The position numbers and the translations under genes are program-made. This document shows positions 31,638-43,813 of a DNA stretch of 64,000 nt, piece by piece. The stretch lies in NCBI GenBank assembly GCA_010094045.1, contig ML986605.1, forward strand, positions 91,202 through 155,201, written 5' to 3'. Position 1 is the first letter of the stretch, and the number at the start of each line of letters is the position of its first letter. This DNA comes from Lojkania enalia. Its lineage: Eukaryota > Ascomycota > Dothideomycetes > Pleosporales. The notes below the pieces were generated by a model. The model saw nothing but the letters and a program-made list of their open reading frames with translations. It searched no databases and was not told the origin of the DNA.

Positions 31638-34550
31638 TTCTAGAAACAGGGATTTAAATTCCTGTTGTGTGTCTCTAAAGGCGCAGAATTTTGTTACAAC
31701 CCCCCCCCCACCTTTTTTTTTTTTAAGAGATTAGGTGGCCTCCGTGATTCTGACGAGATAGCTATGATCTTTGTCGATAAAGCGTTGTAGTTGGTTCCCA
31801 GGGAGTCTGTCATACTGCCGGTAAAAGGGGGCTGTAATGGCTTAGATAGATGAGCTCTAGAATAGGCATGGGATTGAATCACTCCGGCAGGACCCCGGTG
31901 GATGGGGTATGTTTTACTGCTTTACCGCGAACTCTGGCTTCCTGTGTGCGCGTCAAGATTCACAACCCGCGAATTGAATTAGCCTATGGTAAGAATTACG
32001 GGGTTCGGGAGCTCATAAGATGTACTCCAGTATTGCATTTTGATAAGAAAGTTGTTTGACCTGTCTGTTCGTACGGAATGCAAATAACCACTGCTCAAGA
32101 ATTTGGAAATAGGAGGGTGGAAAGGAGGTATTTGCTTCTCAGCAGGTCTGGCACCATTCAAATAATGCTCTAAATGCTATAGGATATCATTTATATCAGA
32201 GCGGCCGTATAAAAGAGAATAAACTGTTTAGGAAATGCAAATGCGAATGTGAGGCTATTGCCCAGCACTTGCGTGTGCTTATTTCCGAGCTGACCTAGAA
32301 CTTGAGCTGAGAGACTGGAGGAAAATTTGATCAATTCTTCGCGGTGTCGAAATGACTCAGTCAAATACTTGCGCCAAATGGTCCCCTCCCTCTCTTATGC
32401 CGCGTAAAATTTGCCTCTACTCCAGCAAGCATTATCCTTAGACAACTAGAATAGCTAGATATTTAACAGCAAATCGTACTATAATATGGGCTGTTGCTCG
32501 TGTACGATTCGCGTGCAATGTTGTCGAACTCGACCAAATCATTGGCTTGCTTGCTTGCTTGCTTGAATGATTGACCAAATGTGGTATTGGGTAGCTGTAA
32601 CCCCCTTGGATATCTTCCTTACTTTACTTTACAATTTGCTAGTTTCAGCCAGCTTTCCGTTTATACGAGATCACAGAAACGTGAGAGTATACTCCTATGC
32701 TTAATCCTTGTTGGCAATTGAGGCAATTGCCACCTGTTCTGGTCTCTGCACCTTGTGTAGTTAGTCCGTATCGTGGATTTGGCAGGCTTTCTATCTCCAT
32801 CACTTCTCCCGTATGCTTGCTTGTCTCTACATTCTGGATTTCCTTGCGCTACACTTATCACGACCAGGCTAGGCAACTCTTTGACCCTGTGATATCCGAT
32901 TGTTCTGTACCCGCCGCAATCGGGCCCGCAATAATAGAATCGTAATATACCTTATACCGAACCGCTGCGGAGATGCTTGTGAATATATTGCTTCAAGACC
33001 GAGTTAGCGCATATTTGAAGCACCGATCTCAACCCTCACTCTTAGGGTTCTCCAGCCTTGTCCACGGAAGCAGATACCAGGAACGGGATTGTCGCGCGCG
33101 CATGACGCGCCCCTGCACCGGCCAAACAGAGTCACACAGACGAGAATGACTGGCATGAAAATATTCTCCCCAGTTCAAATTTGGAGACTCGCAAGGCGTC
33201 AAGTCGGGCGTACAGGGCCATGCGGTCGTGCAGTATCCGCCAATCATGGGACGGTCGGTAGAAGTGTGGCGGGCGGGAAGCTGTGCCGTAACCGCCAATA
33301 TGGAGTACAGGCGCGCACGGATCTGAAACACCAGGCCAAGTGGTCGCGAAACCTCACCCCTTCGCTCTCCAATTCTTGCTCTCGCTACTTTCGCTGGGCG
33401 CCTCGACTGGCGCACCACTGCCTCTTGTCGCGTGGTGCCAGCCTCGCTTCTGGACGTCTTTGATACATGGTGCCGCTCATGAGAATGTCTGCTGGCCCTT
33501 TCTCGCGCCTGCAGTGACGCGTCCGCTGCATTCGCCATGCTCTTCCGAACTCGGAACCTGTTTGCTGCGAAGACTAGAATCGCTGGGAGTCAATGAGAGC
33601 CTGCCGCTTCGAGTGTCGCAAGCTGACCCGAGATATCGTGAGGATAGCGCCCGGCAATCTAGATGGGGGTGCTCGCGTTTAACGTCTAGACTGGGGACTT
33701 CCTTTAAACTCAACTTATCATAACAGCGTTTTGCTTCTGAGCAAACGGCGTCTTCATTTCCCATGCATTCGTCAACTCTGCTTATCACTATCGTAGCGTC
33801 AAGCTGCACACCATGTCTACAAATGATCGAGATGTGGGCCAGATGCGGCGCCTAGGACAAAAGGCCCGCGTTGAAACGCAGGTAGTACACCATACATCAG
33901 GCTCAAAAGCTTAAATGCGGTGCCTGGCTAGTAGCGTTTCGGTTTCGGCATCCCTCTTTGCACTACTTCCATTGGCTGCCGTTCCTCTTCCATGTCGGGA
34001 ACGGGAATTTTTTTTGGCTGCCACAGGCTGCGTCTGTCTCACCACCTTCACCAGCCTAATATAAGGTGTTGCGCCCTTGGTGAATATCCGGGTTGCTCAT
34101 TGTCACAGCATCGTCCTATTTCCTTTCTGTCTCTTTATTGTCTCTTTCCTTTCTCCGTGAAGGTTCGTTGCAGGCAACGAAGGGAATACCGCGTAGAATG
34201 AACAATAGTCTTGTTGACTCCGAAGTGGATGGTGAAATCAAGCGCGGACCTTCATTGTGAGCTAACAAAGGCGGCCGCCAAGACGGCGATCTTTGACTAT
34301 ATTCTAAGTCCTTCAATCCGTTCAATAAAATCCTCATATTCACCGCTTCTCTTCTTTTATACAACACATTGCTGCACAGAGCATCCCACGAAGTAAAAAT
34401 CCGCACCACTACTTTCACAACCACACAAAGTACGTTATTTGGCGACCTCCCGATTGCCGTTGAAGCATCCTTCTTGGCCGGCCCCAAGTTTAGCATACTT
34501 TTTTTTGCTAGAGTTTTCTTTTCGACGAGTTCTAGCCTCTTTCCCTAATT
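31638..34550. other. 2.9-kb gene-free stretch
   Basis: No supported gene. It holds a C-run followed by a T-run (31698-31725), a (TTGC)n tract near 32544-32565, and long GC-rich antisense-type open frames at 33029-33809 without domain content. The last 450 bp, pyrimidine-rich near 34110-34150 and 34495-34545, form the likely promoter and leader of the secreted protein gene at 34551. Confidence 0.45.
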
Positions 34551-35843
34551 ATGCGCCTCGCCACGCTCACCATGGCCACGGTTGGCCTCCCCGCTGTTCT
34601 CGGGCATACCTGGATTGAACAGTTGCGGAATATCGACGACAATGGCAACTACTTTGGCGAGCCTGGATATCCACGTGGGTTTATAGGAAAGTCAGACGAC
34701 GGCTTCAACTCTCCTTTGATGCAGCAACTCGTGCCTCAACAAGGAGCCTTTATCACTCCGGAAAACTTGTTGTGTCACGAACGCCAACGCCAGCAGCAAC
34801 AGTCATCGGAGCAATATCCACGTCTTCGGGCCAAGGCTGGTGGATTTATTGCTATGCGTTACACAGAAAATGGACATGTTTCCAAGGTGCTCATCGATCC
34901 TCTCGGCAAGCCAGAGCATGGAGGTGTGATATTCGTGTACGGAACCACAGAGCCTAAGGAGGACGAGAAGCTTATGGACGTTCTTCAGTGGACTCAAGAT
35001 GGCCAAGGCGGGGATAAGCGCGGCGTGCTCCTTGGGGCCAACAACTTTGATGATGGACGTTGTTACGAGCTCAATGAACAACCCATTGCACAAGAGCGCG
35101 CGGCGCGAATTCCAAACTTTCACGAAGGCCAAGTCAGTAATGGGAAGGGAAACTTCCAACTACCTTGCGAGACGGATGTCCAGCTTCCGAAGGACGTGCA
35201 GAGTAGAAAACCTTATACGCTCTACTGGGTTTGGCAATGGCCTACCGACCCAAAAAAGAAACCCGATGCTGGTGCCAAGGATGAATACTATACTACATGC
35301 ATGGACATCGAGTTCTCCGACACGATCGCACAGGTTGCTAATGGCCAAGTACAATACGCGAACGGTCTCAACCGTGGTCAACAAGACGCATGGACTAAGG
35401 CAGCGGACAACTGGAAATCGCGTACAGCGGACTGGACTGATTGGCGAAAGGGTCAAGGGATCAATTTTGCCACTGACTCTGTTGCCGTCCCAACGCCTTC
35501 AAACATGCCGCCAGCCAATAGCGCCCCAACACCGTCCAATACGGTCGCTGCGAGTCTATCGGACCCTCCCCCGGCACCAACCCCTACCCTATCTAGCGCT
35601 CCGTCACATATCCCGACCCTGACTACCAGGCCCCAGATTACATCGCAAGCCTCATCCCAAGGCCCCAACAAAAAACCAAACGACGGCAACGACGACGGAG
35701 AAACTGTGTTTATTACTGTTACAACCGTTCAGACTGTCACTGCCCCGGTCGTCACAGCGACCGTATCCGTCGGCACCAGGATGCCCTACGCCCACCGTCA
35801 CCAGTTCAAGCCCCGAGGTCGGTACTACCGAAACCCCCAGTAA
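34551..35843 (+). CDS. secreted LPMO-like protein (DUF7492-type)
   Basis: A single-exon gene of 430 residues. A signal peptide covers residues 1-18 (MRLATLTMATVGLPAVLG) and its cleavage would leave His19 as the mature N-terminus (HTWIEQL). A processed N-terminal His is a hallmark of copper histidine-brace oxidases. A second candidate His is H109 in YTENGHVSK. Other family blocks are GYPRGFIGKSDDGFN, GVIFVYGTTEP, NNFDDGRCYE, LYWVWQWPTDP and YYTTCMDIEF. These match the fungal secreted DUF7492 family, which has LPMO-like features. From about residue 310 a Ser/Thr/Pro linker leads to a TVFITVTTVQTVTAPVVTAT tail and a basic C-terminus. Secretion is well supported. Oxidase activity and substrate are inference only. 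Confidence 0.8.
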   Translation: MRLATLTMATVGLPAVLGHTWIEQLRNIDDNGNYFGEPGYPRGFIGKSDDGFNSPLMQQLVPQQGAFITPENLLCHERQRQQQQSSEQYPRLRAKAGGFIAMRYTENGHVSKVLIDPLGKPEHGGVIFVYGTTEPKEDEKLMDVLQWTQDGQGGDKRGVLLGANNFDDGRCYELNEQPIAQERAARIPNFHEGQVSNGKGNFQLPCETDVQLPKDVQSRKPYTLYWVWQWPTDPKKKPDAGAKDEYYTTCMDIEFSDTIAQVANGQVQYANGLNRGQQDAWTKAADNWKSRTADWTDWRKGQGINFATDSVAVPTPSNMPPANSAPTPSNTVAASLSDPPPAPTPTLSSAPSHIPTLTTRPQITSQASSQGPNKKPNDGNDDGETVFITVTTVQTVTAPVVTATVSVGTRMPYAHRHQFKPRGRYYRNPQ

Positions 35844-37272
35844 AACTTGTTATATCCTTCATCGCATTTAGCATTCTTTACTGTTTAGCTTTAGCTTAGT
35901 CCATTGGTTTTTTTTTTTTTNNNNNNNNNNAAAAGTACCCCACCCAGAAATAATATTCCCTGCCGAGAAGTTCACTACATGTCAGAGCTCACGAAGTATT
36001 TTTTTTTTTTTTTTTTTTTTTTTCCTCATGATAGACGTCATCTACAATCGATATACCCCATTGGTATGCATTCAGCATCGGCATTAGACTCAGCATCAGC
36101 ATCAACATCAACATTCGCATTTTTTTTTTTTTTTATTTCTTTTTGAACTTTGGTGTTTAGAGTAGTGGATCTGGCGCATCTGCATCTGCATCCTTGTAAA
36201 CATCTGCATGCCATTCCATTGTACATTTATTTCTCCTCATTCCTTTTCATCGATATCGTTATGATATCCATCCACCCATCCATTTATCTCAATCCAACCT
36301 TGCTAACCTGACACCATGGTGGCAGGCCACCACTAGGACACCGCATACCAAGAGTCTCGAAGACTATCTGTCTTTCTTTTCGCTGCTGGAGGACTTGTGG
36401 TGATTTCTTTTTCTTTCCTTGAGCTTATGGGTAAATTCGGTTAGTCATGAGGGACGAATACATATACCCCTGCATATCCGGCGTTTATTTGGGCGGCGCT
36501 GTTGCGTGCGGTGGTCCTTTCCTTTGCGCTTTCTTTAAGATAGGCGGGAATAAAATATGAAATTTGTGTATCGATGGTGGCTAGTCATCGTACATGACGT
36601 GACATGACGTGAGTGTAGGATAGTCGCAGATATTCGGACAAGGAAGTTAATGCGCGGCGATCCCCTCCACTGAATTCTCTACATCCAGTGAATCTGACCA
36701 GCACATCAACCGCACAAACTTCCCCCCCAAACGGCCGTCCATGTTAAAAGCAAATCCATTCCCGCAAGACTCCATCTCTATGGAGGAGCCAAAGCACAAA
36801 CAAATGAATCTCACGCACATGCGTTGTCAAATTCAATATTTCTCCTCATGAAATAATGCATGTCATTCTACCTACTCCCCACTTACCACCCACCCCTACG
36901 CACGCATGCAAACCACAGAAATCTCCCTCAAACCCTTCCTTCTCTCCACAGACACCCCATCTACCTCTTATGACACGGATTCCCCCTAGAAAACCACATT
37001 AGCAAAATAAAAGATGCACGCATATGCCCATTCAATTGATACGGAGAGAGGAAGAACACTGAAAGTTAAAAAAAAAAAAAAAGAAAAAGGGTAAAAGAAT
37101 ACCACGCTCGCACACAAAAAAGGAAAATGATTGTGTAGTACGTCATGGGCTACGTGGCCAGCCTTGAATTCCACCTAAAACGCCCGCTTCTTGTGCTCAA
37201 CGTCATGAGGGTGACGTGCGCCTAGAACGTTGGTCCTCAAATTACCAACCCCCCGGTTAACAACGAAGGTCG
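35844..37272. other. convergent intergenic region with poly-T tracts
   Basis: This lies between the 3' ends of the secreted protein gene (plus) and the kinase gene (minus). Long T runs occur at 36000-36023 and 36120-36135 and an A run at 37069-37082, beside the 10-N gap. No coding frame beyond composition-driven ones is seen. Confidence 0.5.
35921..35930. other. assembly gap (10 N)
   Basis: Ten N follow a run of 14 T. The gap most likely marks an unresolved homopolymer. It lies in the intergenic region, 78 bp past the stop of the secreted protein gene, so no coding sequence is affected. Confidence 0.95.
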
Positions 37273-39577
37273 TCACGTGCCTCCCACCGATACCTGTTCT
37301 CTCAGACTACTAGGCTGAGGCCCCTTCTTACCCCTGCGTCCCAGTATACTTGCGTTATCAAGGCTGAGCTCGAAATTGCCCTTGTTCCTAACTTGTCGCT
37401 TAGCTGCGGCGGCAACAGCTGGAGAATGCTGTCCATATCCACGCTCTTGCTTGGGGGCAGCTTGGTGCCGGGCCTGGGCGGCAGCCGATAACGTGGTATT
37501 ACGCATCTTCTGCTCCATGGCTGAGACATCGGACGCTTGAGATTTGGGAAGTTTGGCCGGTGGATGGGCACTTGTCGGGTCGTATGGCACGGATTCTGCA
37601 GTATATTCATCATCATCGCCTTCATCGAGAACGTTAAGCGAGTTCATGGCGTTGGCCCCGCGATAGCCATGCTTGAAATTCTTTCTTCTTTTTCCCTCCT
37701 CTTCTTGCCGATGTACTGCGTAGCCTACATCAAACACTTCACGAAGATTAACGGCACCAGGTGATCGGAAATCCTGCCGTCTTGCACCAGGCGATTCGAG
37801 ATAGGCGAAGTTCGGCTGCAAAGCACCGCCTTTGCCCTGTTTGTATTGTTGTTCTTTAATACGCAACGGGGTAGCGATTGGCGGCGCATCAAGCGCGGCA
37901 TAGGTCACCTCGTCGGCTTCTCGTATCCACGGGTGGCTCAAGAACTGCTTAATATCGTATCGCTTTTCGGGGTCGACAGTTAAAAGATGTGATATAAGAT
38001 CTTGAGCGGACTTGGAGATGTCGTCCCACCAAGGCGAGAGGAAAGTATATTGACCGCGGGCAACCTTCTCGGTGAGTGTTTGGATGGATTCATCGTAAAA
38101 TGGAGGAAACCCGCAGAGAAGGGTATAGAGCACACACCCAAGAGCCCACATATCCACGCTCTTTGAATATCGCTCATCTTTGACAATTTCAGGCGCAGTG
38201 TAGCCGACGGTACCGCATGGTGTCATCGTCTGGCTGTCCCAAATGACCTTGGACAAGCCGAAATCCGCTATCTTGATCACGCCGATACCGCCGGCGCCCT
38301 GACCTTTGATAAACTCACCCTCATCTGCTTTGTCCTCGTCATCTGGACCTTTGGGCTTTGGATTACGAGTAGGTACGAATGGAATAGGGTAGAAAAGTAG
38401 ATTCTCTGGCTTGATGTCGCTACAGATGACATAAGTAAGGTTGAGGCTTAGCTATGTTGAGGACAAGGGGAACCCACCGATGAACAACGCCTGCCTCTTC
38501 ATGCAAATATTCTAATGCTTTTGCTACTTGGATGATGACGTGTCGAGAAAGATTTTCGCTGAAGTACGTGAGACGAACAATTTGGTGGAAAAGCTCGCCT
38601 CCGGGGCACAATTCGAGAACGATGTAGTAGTACTGTCGTGATTCGGAGAAGTCGAGAAGCTTCACAATATTGGGATGGTCAAGTTGCCGCATGATTTGAA
38701 CTTCCTTGAGAATGTTCGCTCTCTATTAGGATTACGTCAGTCACCATCCTGGAAAAGCTGACGGGAATGGTACGAGTGGATGTCCTCTGGTTTCAGCATC
38801 CACGCCGTCAGGTGGTCGCACCTCCACAGTTTTTGGGGCCTTCTTGAAATCCGGATGCATATGGTTATCGTCCTACAGCGGCCTCGTGTTGGCAACTCTC
38901 TTTGAGGATCCGACCTCTTGCGAGACAAGAATCGGGACGGGACGGGGACGAGATGGGACGACCGTTTGAAAGGAAATGGGCAGAAGAGGGTAATTCTAAG
39001 GGGGCATACTGACCTGGCTCGAGTTCATCTCAAACTTCCTCACTACTTTGATGGCCGCCTCGCCATACTGGCCGGTCGAATCCCGAGCGCGGTACACGTT
39101 GCTGAAGGCACCGTCGCCCATCTTCTCCAACAGAATCCACCGCTCGAGGCCAGGGTAGCGCGGCATCTTGCCCTTACTCTCGCGCTCCTCTGCGACGATG
39201 CGCTCGAGGACTGATGGGTCGATGTCCTTGCCTTTTCTGTCGGTAGCGCCTGCCTGCTTATGTGCCTGGTGTTTCTGATGGTCCGCCGCTGCTCGTGCCG
39301 CTACATCCCCGGCCTGCGCTGCCACATTTCGGTTGTCTACGGCGGCGACGGAGAAGTCGGCGTGCTGGGCGCCCGGCTGCCCTTGTAGGGGCTTGTGGTT
39401 GAGCACATTCGGGTCGCTGTGGGCGTACTGGTGGTCGTTGGACTGGTCATAGTGGTGGTATCGCTGTTGATGGGCGTGGACGTTGGATACGTTCGTCGTG
39501 GGGTCGCCATGGGGAGGATTTGCGCGCGCCTGCTTGCCGTGGCGCAGGAAGTTCTTGAAGTTCTGTATCGCGGCCAT
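37273..39577 (-). CDS. srkA: Srk/Rck2-type stress-activated protein kinase
   Basis: A CaMK-group Ser/Thr kinase like Aspergillus SrkA, S. pombe Srk1 and yeast Rck2, which act below the Hog1/Sty1 MAP kinase. Inferred exons are 39577-39014, 38872-38822, 38722-38478 and 38419-37273, giving 668 residues. The N-terminus is His/Gln-rich and disordered. The kinase domain shows the Gly-loop G154-x-G156 (MGDGAFSNVY), the ATP Lys K177 (AAIKVV), HRDIKPEN (D288), ADFGLSK, and GTVGYTAPE. The C-terminal tail has the family block RNKGNFELSLDNASILGRR. The 51-nt second exon (DDNHMHPDFKKAPKTVE) is inferred from GT-AG signals and frame. Without it a single 290-bp intron would be needed and the frame would still be kept, so this exon could be skipped. 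Confidence 0.9.
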
Positions 39578-42289
39578 GTTTTAGTGTTGGTGTTCCAGGA
39601 TTAGCGGGGGGCCGTTGTGCGGTTGGGGTAGAAGAAAGCGAGAAAACTAGAGGCGGGAAGAGGAGATGGAGGAAGAGTAGCCTGTGGCCGGGCGATCCGG
39701 TGCGATGCAGAGGAGCAAACCTTTAGCCAGGCCAAACACGACGGCAAATCGAGTGAATGGAAGAGGAGAAGGGTGCAGGACGGCGGGAAGAGAAGGGAGG
39801 TCATGCAGTGAAGGGGAGGAACAGCTTGGTGCAGTACAGGGCGGGCTTGGCGCAATGACGCACGACGCTGTCTCTGGCTGGGGGTATGACGCCGTTGCCA
39901 TCATTCACCACCTCAACCGCCCAGCGCCAGAACAGCACCAGAGCAGCACCGACCACCCGTAACAATGGATCATTCTATCACCTGCACCCTGCCCTGCCTG
40001 CACGCGCGCTGCCGTCCAGCCACACCCACCTGCGCTGACTACGTACCTCGATAACAGGCATCCTGGTTCTGTGTCCGTCTCTACCAGTTCTTAGGCTGCG
40101 CCACTGCATCCGCGCTGTTGAGGCTGTCGCTGCTGCTGCTGCCCCAGCCTCAGCACTCCAGGCTATAGCAGAGCCGCTGTGCCCCGGATATTGGGTATTA
40201 TTCTGCAGATGCCCCGCTCGCCGCGGTGTTTTGTGGGTCGTGCACAGTTGCTCGCTTGACGCTGGCTTGCCGCGCTTGGAGCAATAGGTATGACGCTGCT
40301 CACGTTCTTTCACGTCGTAGTGGCCTGGAGGTCACCACGCCCGCGGCCTGTGCCCTTGGCCTCCGAGCAAGGGTTTGCTCAGATTGCGTTGGAGGATCGT
40401 GCAGACTGACTGCACGGCGTGCAAATTGCGGGTTTTCCGGGCTAGAGATGTTCGCAGGTGGTGCTGCTTGTGGAACGTGATCGGACTATCTCGATGAGGC
40501 CCAGAGGCAAAAGATCGTTTCTCGATACCCTAGAGGTCGCCGTATCGATATGTCGATATCTGGGGAGGGTCAAATGTAAGAATCCAAAAATTATGTCTAC
40601 TGTCTGGAATATGTCTCGGTCTCTCGGGGTCTTAAAGGCAATCCTGCATCCCCAGCCGTCGGCCACGCGCACAGCACATTATGGTTCGGCCGGGCGTCTT
40701 GGACATGCCATTCAGTGTTCGGCCAGCGACGGACGGGTGCGCCGGCTACGCTTCCCAAGCATTATAGGCCATCTCTAGAGGTGCTCTCTACAGGCTCTCC
40801 CACGCTCGCTAGGGCAGACGGCCAAATGCATCTACGCCACAGCACGAGATGCCCTGGAAGGAGAGCTTGGAAGTTGGCACAACGAGTTGGGCGCTGCGTT
40901 GTATGGCCAGGGCAGCACCCCTGGTCCTCTCTTTGTGGGTCACATCGATATCTGATTATTGCCATGGCTGCTCGTAGAGCGCACTGAATGTTGTATTGCA
41001 ATTTCACATCATCGCCAGTGGGACGGGTGCATCTGCAGGGTCCGCAGTGGTGGCAGGCTAATCTGCGATTACGTCACTCAGCACTGGGATCCAGTGCCAA
41101 TCGTTGCCGCTTCTCTCGCGCCGCAGACTTTGAAACACGAACGTACCAGCCTGACGTTTGCTGCCTCCAAAGGACTGTCTGATAATCTGTGTGGATAATC
41201 GACAATAGACACTGTGCATCCCGCTCTTGGCTATCGCCTTGGTCTCTTGACTGATGCCTGCCCACCACTACCTGCATCACCGATCTTCAGACGCGGCTCG
41301 ATTTGTACATCCGCTGACTTTCATGGCCCCTATGCCCTAGTTCTTAATAATGCATGCAGAGTCGTTTGGCGCCGTTCTGTCGCCATGCTTCCGTGTTCTG
41401 CGACCTTAGGGAGGCTATTGAAGATGGACTAGTACCGCACAGTAGAAGCCTTGCAAATTGCGAGATGAGCATGTTGAGAGTGCGAATGCTATTATAGTAG
41501 TATTTCGAATAACCGCATCATTGGTGGTCGTTTTCTTTTTCTTTTTCTTTTTTTTTCTTTTTAGAAAAAAAGAGTTCTTGCGCTAATCCCCGTGTGCGAT
41601 TCTACTCTTCGTCGAAACTTTTCATCCGCTGGTCAAGCGCCTCATGAATTGCCCAAAGGCTGTCGTGCCAACCAAGGTTGCTTGGTAAGGAAATGGCTAC
41701 GTGATCAGGGGCTTACCAATCTTGGAAGCTTGCGGGATGGATACAACCGCATCTGATAACGGTTGGGGAAAGGGCACCTTTGCGCCTTCTCCATTGCCAA
41801 GTCCAGCCAATGAACCTTAGCCATCCCCTGTCTTGCCAACCTGACGTTCTCTAAAGCTCACTATTCACCATCAATGATTTTGAGTGGCCAACCCCGCATA
41901 CGACTCGTTAACCACATTTGTCAATAGACCTCATTTTCCAGGCAAACGCGATTCCTAAGCCTTCTGAACCATATCTCTCCTTCCATTTAGGGGCCGTCGA
42001 CCCACCAGTGCTTTCCCAAATCATTATTTGCCATTATTTACAAATACCCTGACTCCCCTCTATCGTTAACGTCGTGGGGTCTTCTGTGACCTTTAATAAG
42101 AAAACGGGGCCATCAGAGCTGAGATAGTCCTCCCCACGTTGGACGAGCACCAGTCTGACATTGCATGGACTCTCGTGGCAACCACCTTCATATACCAAAC
42201 ATGGAAAATACTCTACAACCTCCACTATCACCCACTAGCTAGAGCACGCATTTCTGGACTACGGTCGGCATCTGCCTCTTCTCTCCCCT
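39578..42289. other. 2.7-kb gene-free stretch upstream of the kinase
   Basis: The promoter side of the minus-strand kinase gene, followed by GC-balanced sequence with no supported gene. Open frames at 40226-41432 overlap on both strands and have no domain content. A CTTTTT-repeat poly-pyrimidine run lies at 41531-41563. The final part leads into the P450 pseudogene. Confidence 0.4.
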
Positions 42290-43813
42290 AGATGTACATG
42301 GACATCGTCTTGGGTGGCAGGTGTTTCAAGAAGATCGAGGAGATGCACCGAGAATACGGTAAGCAGTTTATCCCTGGAACAATACATTAGACCAATGAGA
42401 AAAGACCCCATTGTGGCGAGCACAGCTCAAGAAGTCTATATCAGTGATCCCACATTCTATAACGAGATCCACCCTGGTCCGCTTCGGAGACGCGAAAGGA
42501 CCCCAAAAATGCGAGAACAACTGCTACATCACTCTCATTTCGTAACCATCGACCATGGTTGACACCGGAAAGGGCGAGCTATAGTCGACAACTTCTTTTC
42601 CAAGCAGGCTATCTACCAACTTGAGCAGATCATTGCAGAGGTGATGGGTAAGTTGGTAGACAGACTAAAGCGCGTATCAGGAGAGGAGAGTGTTGGCCCT
42701 GCATCACGCTACTTCTCTTTGACGTCGGATGTGGTTTCTTACTATTGCTTTGGAGCAAGCTTTGGCCAGCTCGACCATCCTAATTTCCGTGGCGTGTCGA
42801 AAGATGTACACAGGGGATGAATCTTGGGAACAGTTCACCTAGTTCGCTTCTTCTCCTTTCTACAGGAATTAGGCCTTTCATTACCCCTGTAGCTCGCTAA
42901 TGCAATCAGCCCTACGTTTGCCAACAACAAAAAGCCTTGGAGCCTCTAGAGGATATTGAAACGCGGTGCGGGCGTCCGCGGATGCGAAGTCTGTGAGAGG
43001 GACGGGTTTTGCGGCGCTAACGGATTTGCAAATCCTTTTAGAGAAGAGAACAAAGAATCATGTGACAGGCGAGCTTTTCTCAGTGATAATCACGTGACAT
43101 AAAATCGCTGCGCGGGGATTAGCCACTATGGCCCATCATCTTCTGGAGAGCAGACTTCTTCTGAATAAGCTGAGGGATGAGATAAAGATGGTTATGGCTA
43201 AACCAGACGTGAATCCGAGTCTAAATCAGCTTGAATAGCTGCCGTACCTGATAAGTAATTCCAAAAGTTTGATAGCGCGAGGCATCTGACCACTCTCCAG
43301 AGGGCCGTGATCACCGAGGTTCTGCATCTAATGAATATCACGATGCGATTCCAGCGCATTTCTTTTGATGATCCGTCAGGTAAAGCGACTTCCTTATTCC
43401 GTCATGAGTAAGTAAACTCATGCGGAGGAAATTGTGTCAAGGCAGCTTCTCATTGCGATATAGACAGGTATGAGCTTGTATCTCTAGATGCTCCACGCCG
43501 ATACGTCCCCGCATCCGGAGCCGCAAACCTTCCGTCCGGAACGCTGGATCGAGGCTGCTGAACTTGGTAAGCGGTTACCATTATTCGCCTTCTCCGAAGG
43601 GGCTCGCAACTGCTTTGGAATAAAGTAAGTCTGCGAACCTTCATATTGGTGTTGCACCACTAACAGATATTAGTCTTGCGTAGGCCGAATTGTACTACAC
43701 CACTGGCCTTATTCGTAAAGTTCGGGCTTGAGGCTATCGATGCTTCCTTGAACACTTCAAACCGTATCATGATTTATCTTCGCTTATGCGAAGGGGTGGA
43801 TACCTTGGTCTAA
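42290..43813 (+). pseudogene. cytochrome P450 pseudogene
   Basis: Fragments in several frames line up in P450 order. They are: MYMDIVLGGRCFKKIEEMHR (42292 on), EVYISDPTFYNEIHPGP, FVTIDHG, FSKQAIYQLEQIIAEVMGKL, RYFSLTSDVVSYYCFGASFG, EVLHLMNITMRFQRISFDDP (K-helix region), PHPEPQTFRPERWIEA, and the heme loop FSEGARNCFG (43590-43619) with its Cys. The C-terminal exon ends ALFVKFGLEA to a TAA at 43811-43813. The ExxR Arg reads His (EVLH), a nonsense TAG is at 43681-43683, and multiple stops and frameshifts lie at 42810-43260. It resembles fungal secondary-metabolism P450s with this N-terminal pattern. It cannot make an active enzyme. Confidence 0.8.

Noticed and set aside
33029..33809. Open frames of 169 and 110 codons on the minus strand and 124 and 127 codons on the plus strand
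   Set aside because: They overlap each other on both strands and show no family pattern, signal or domain.
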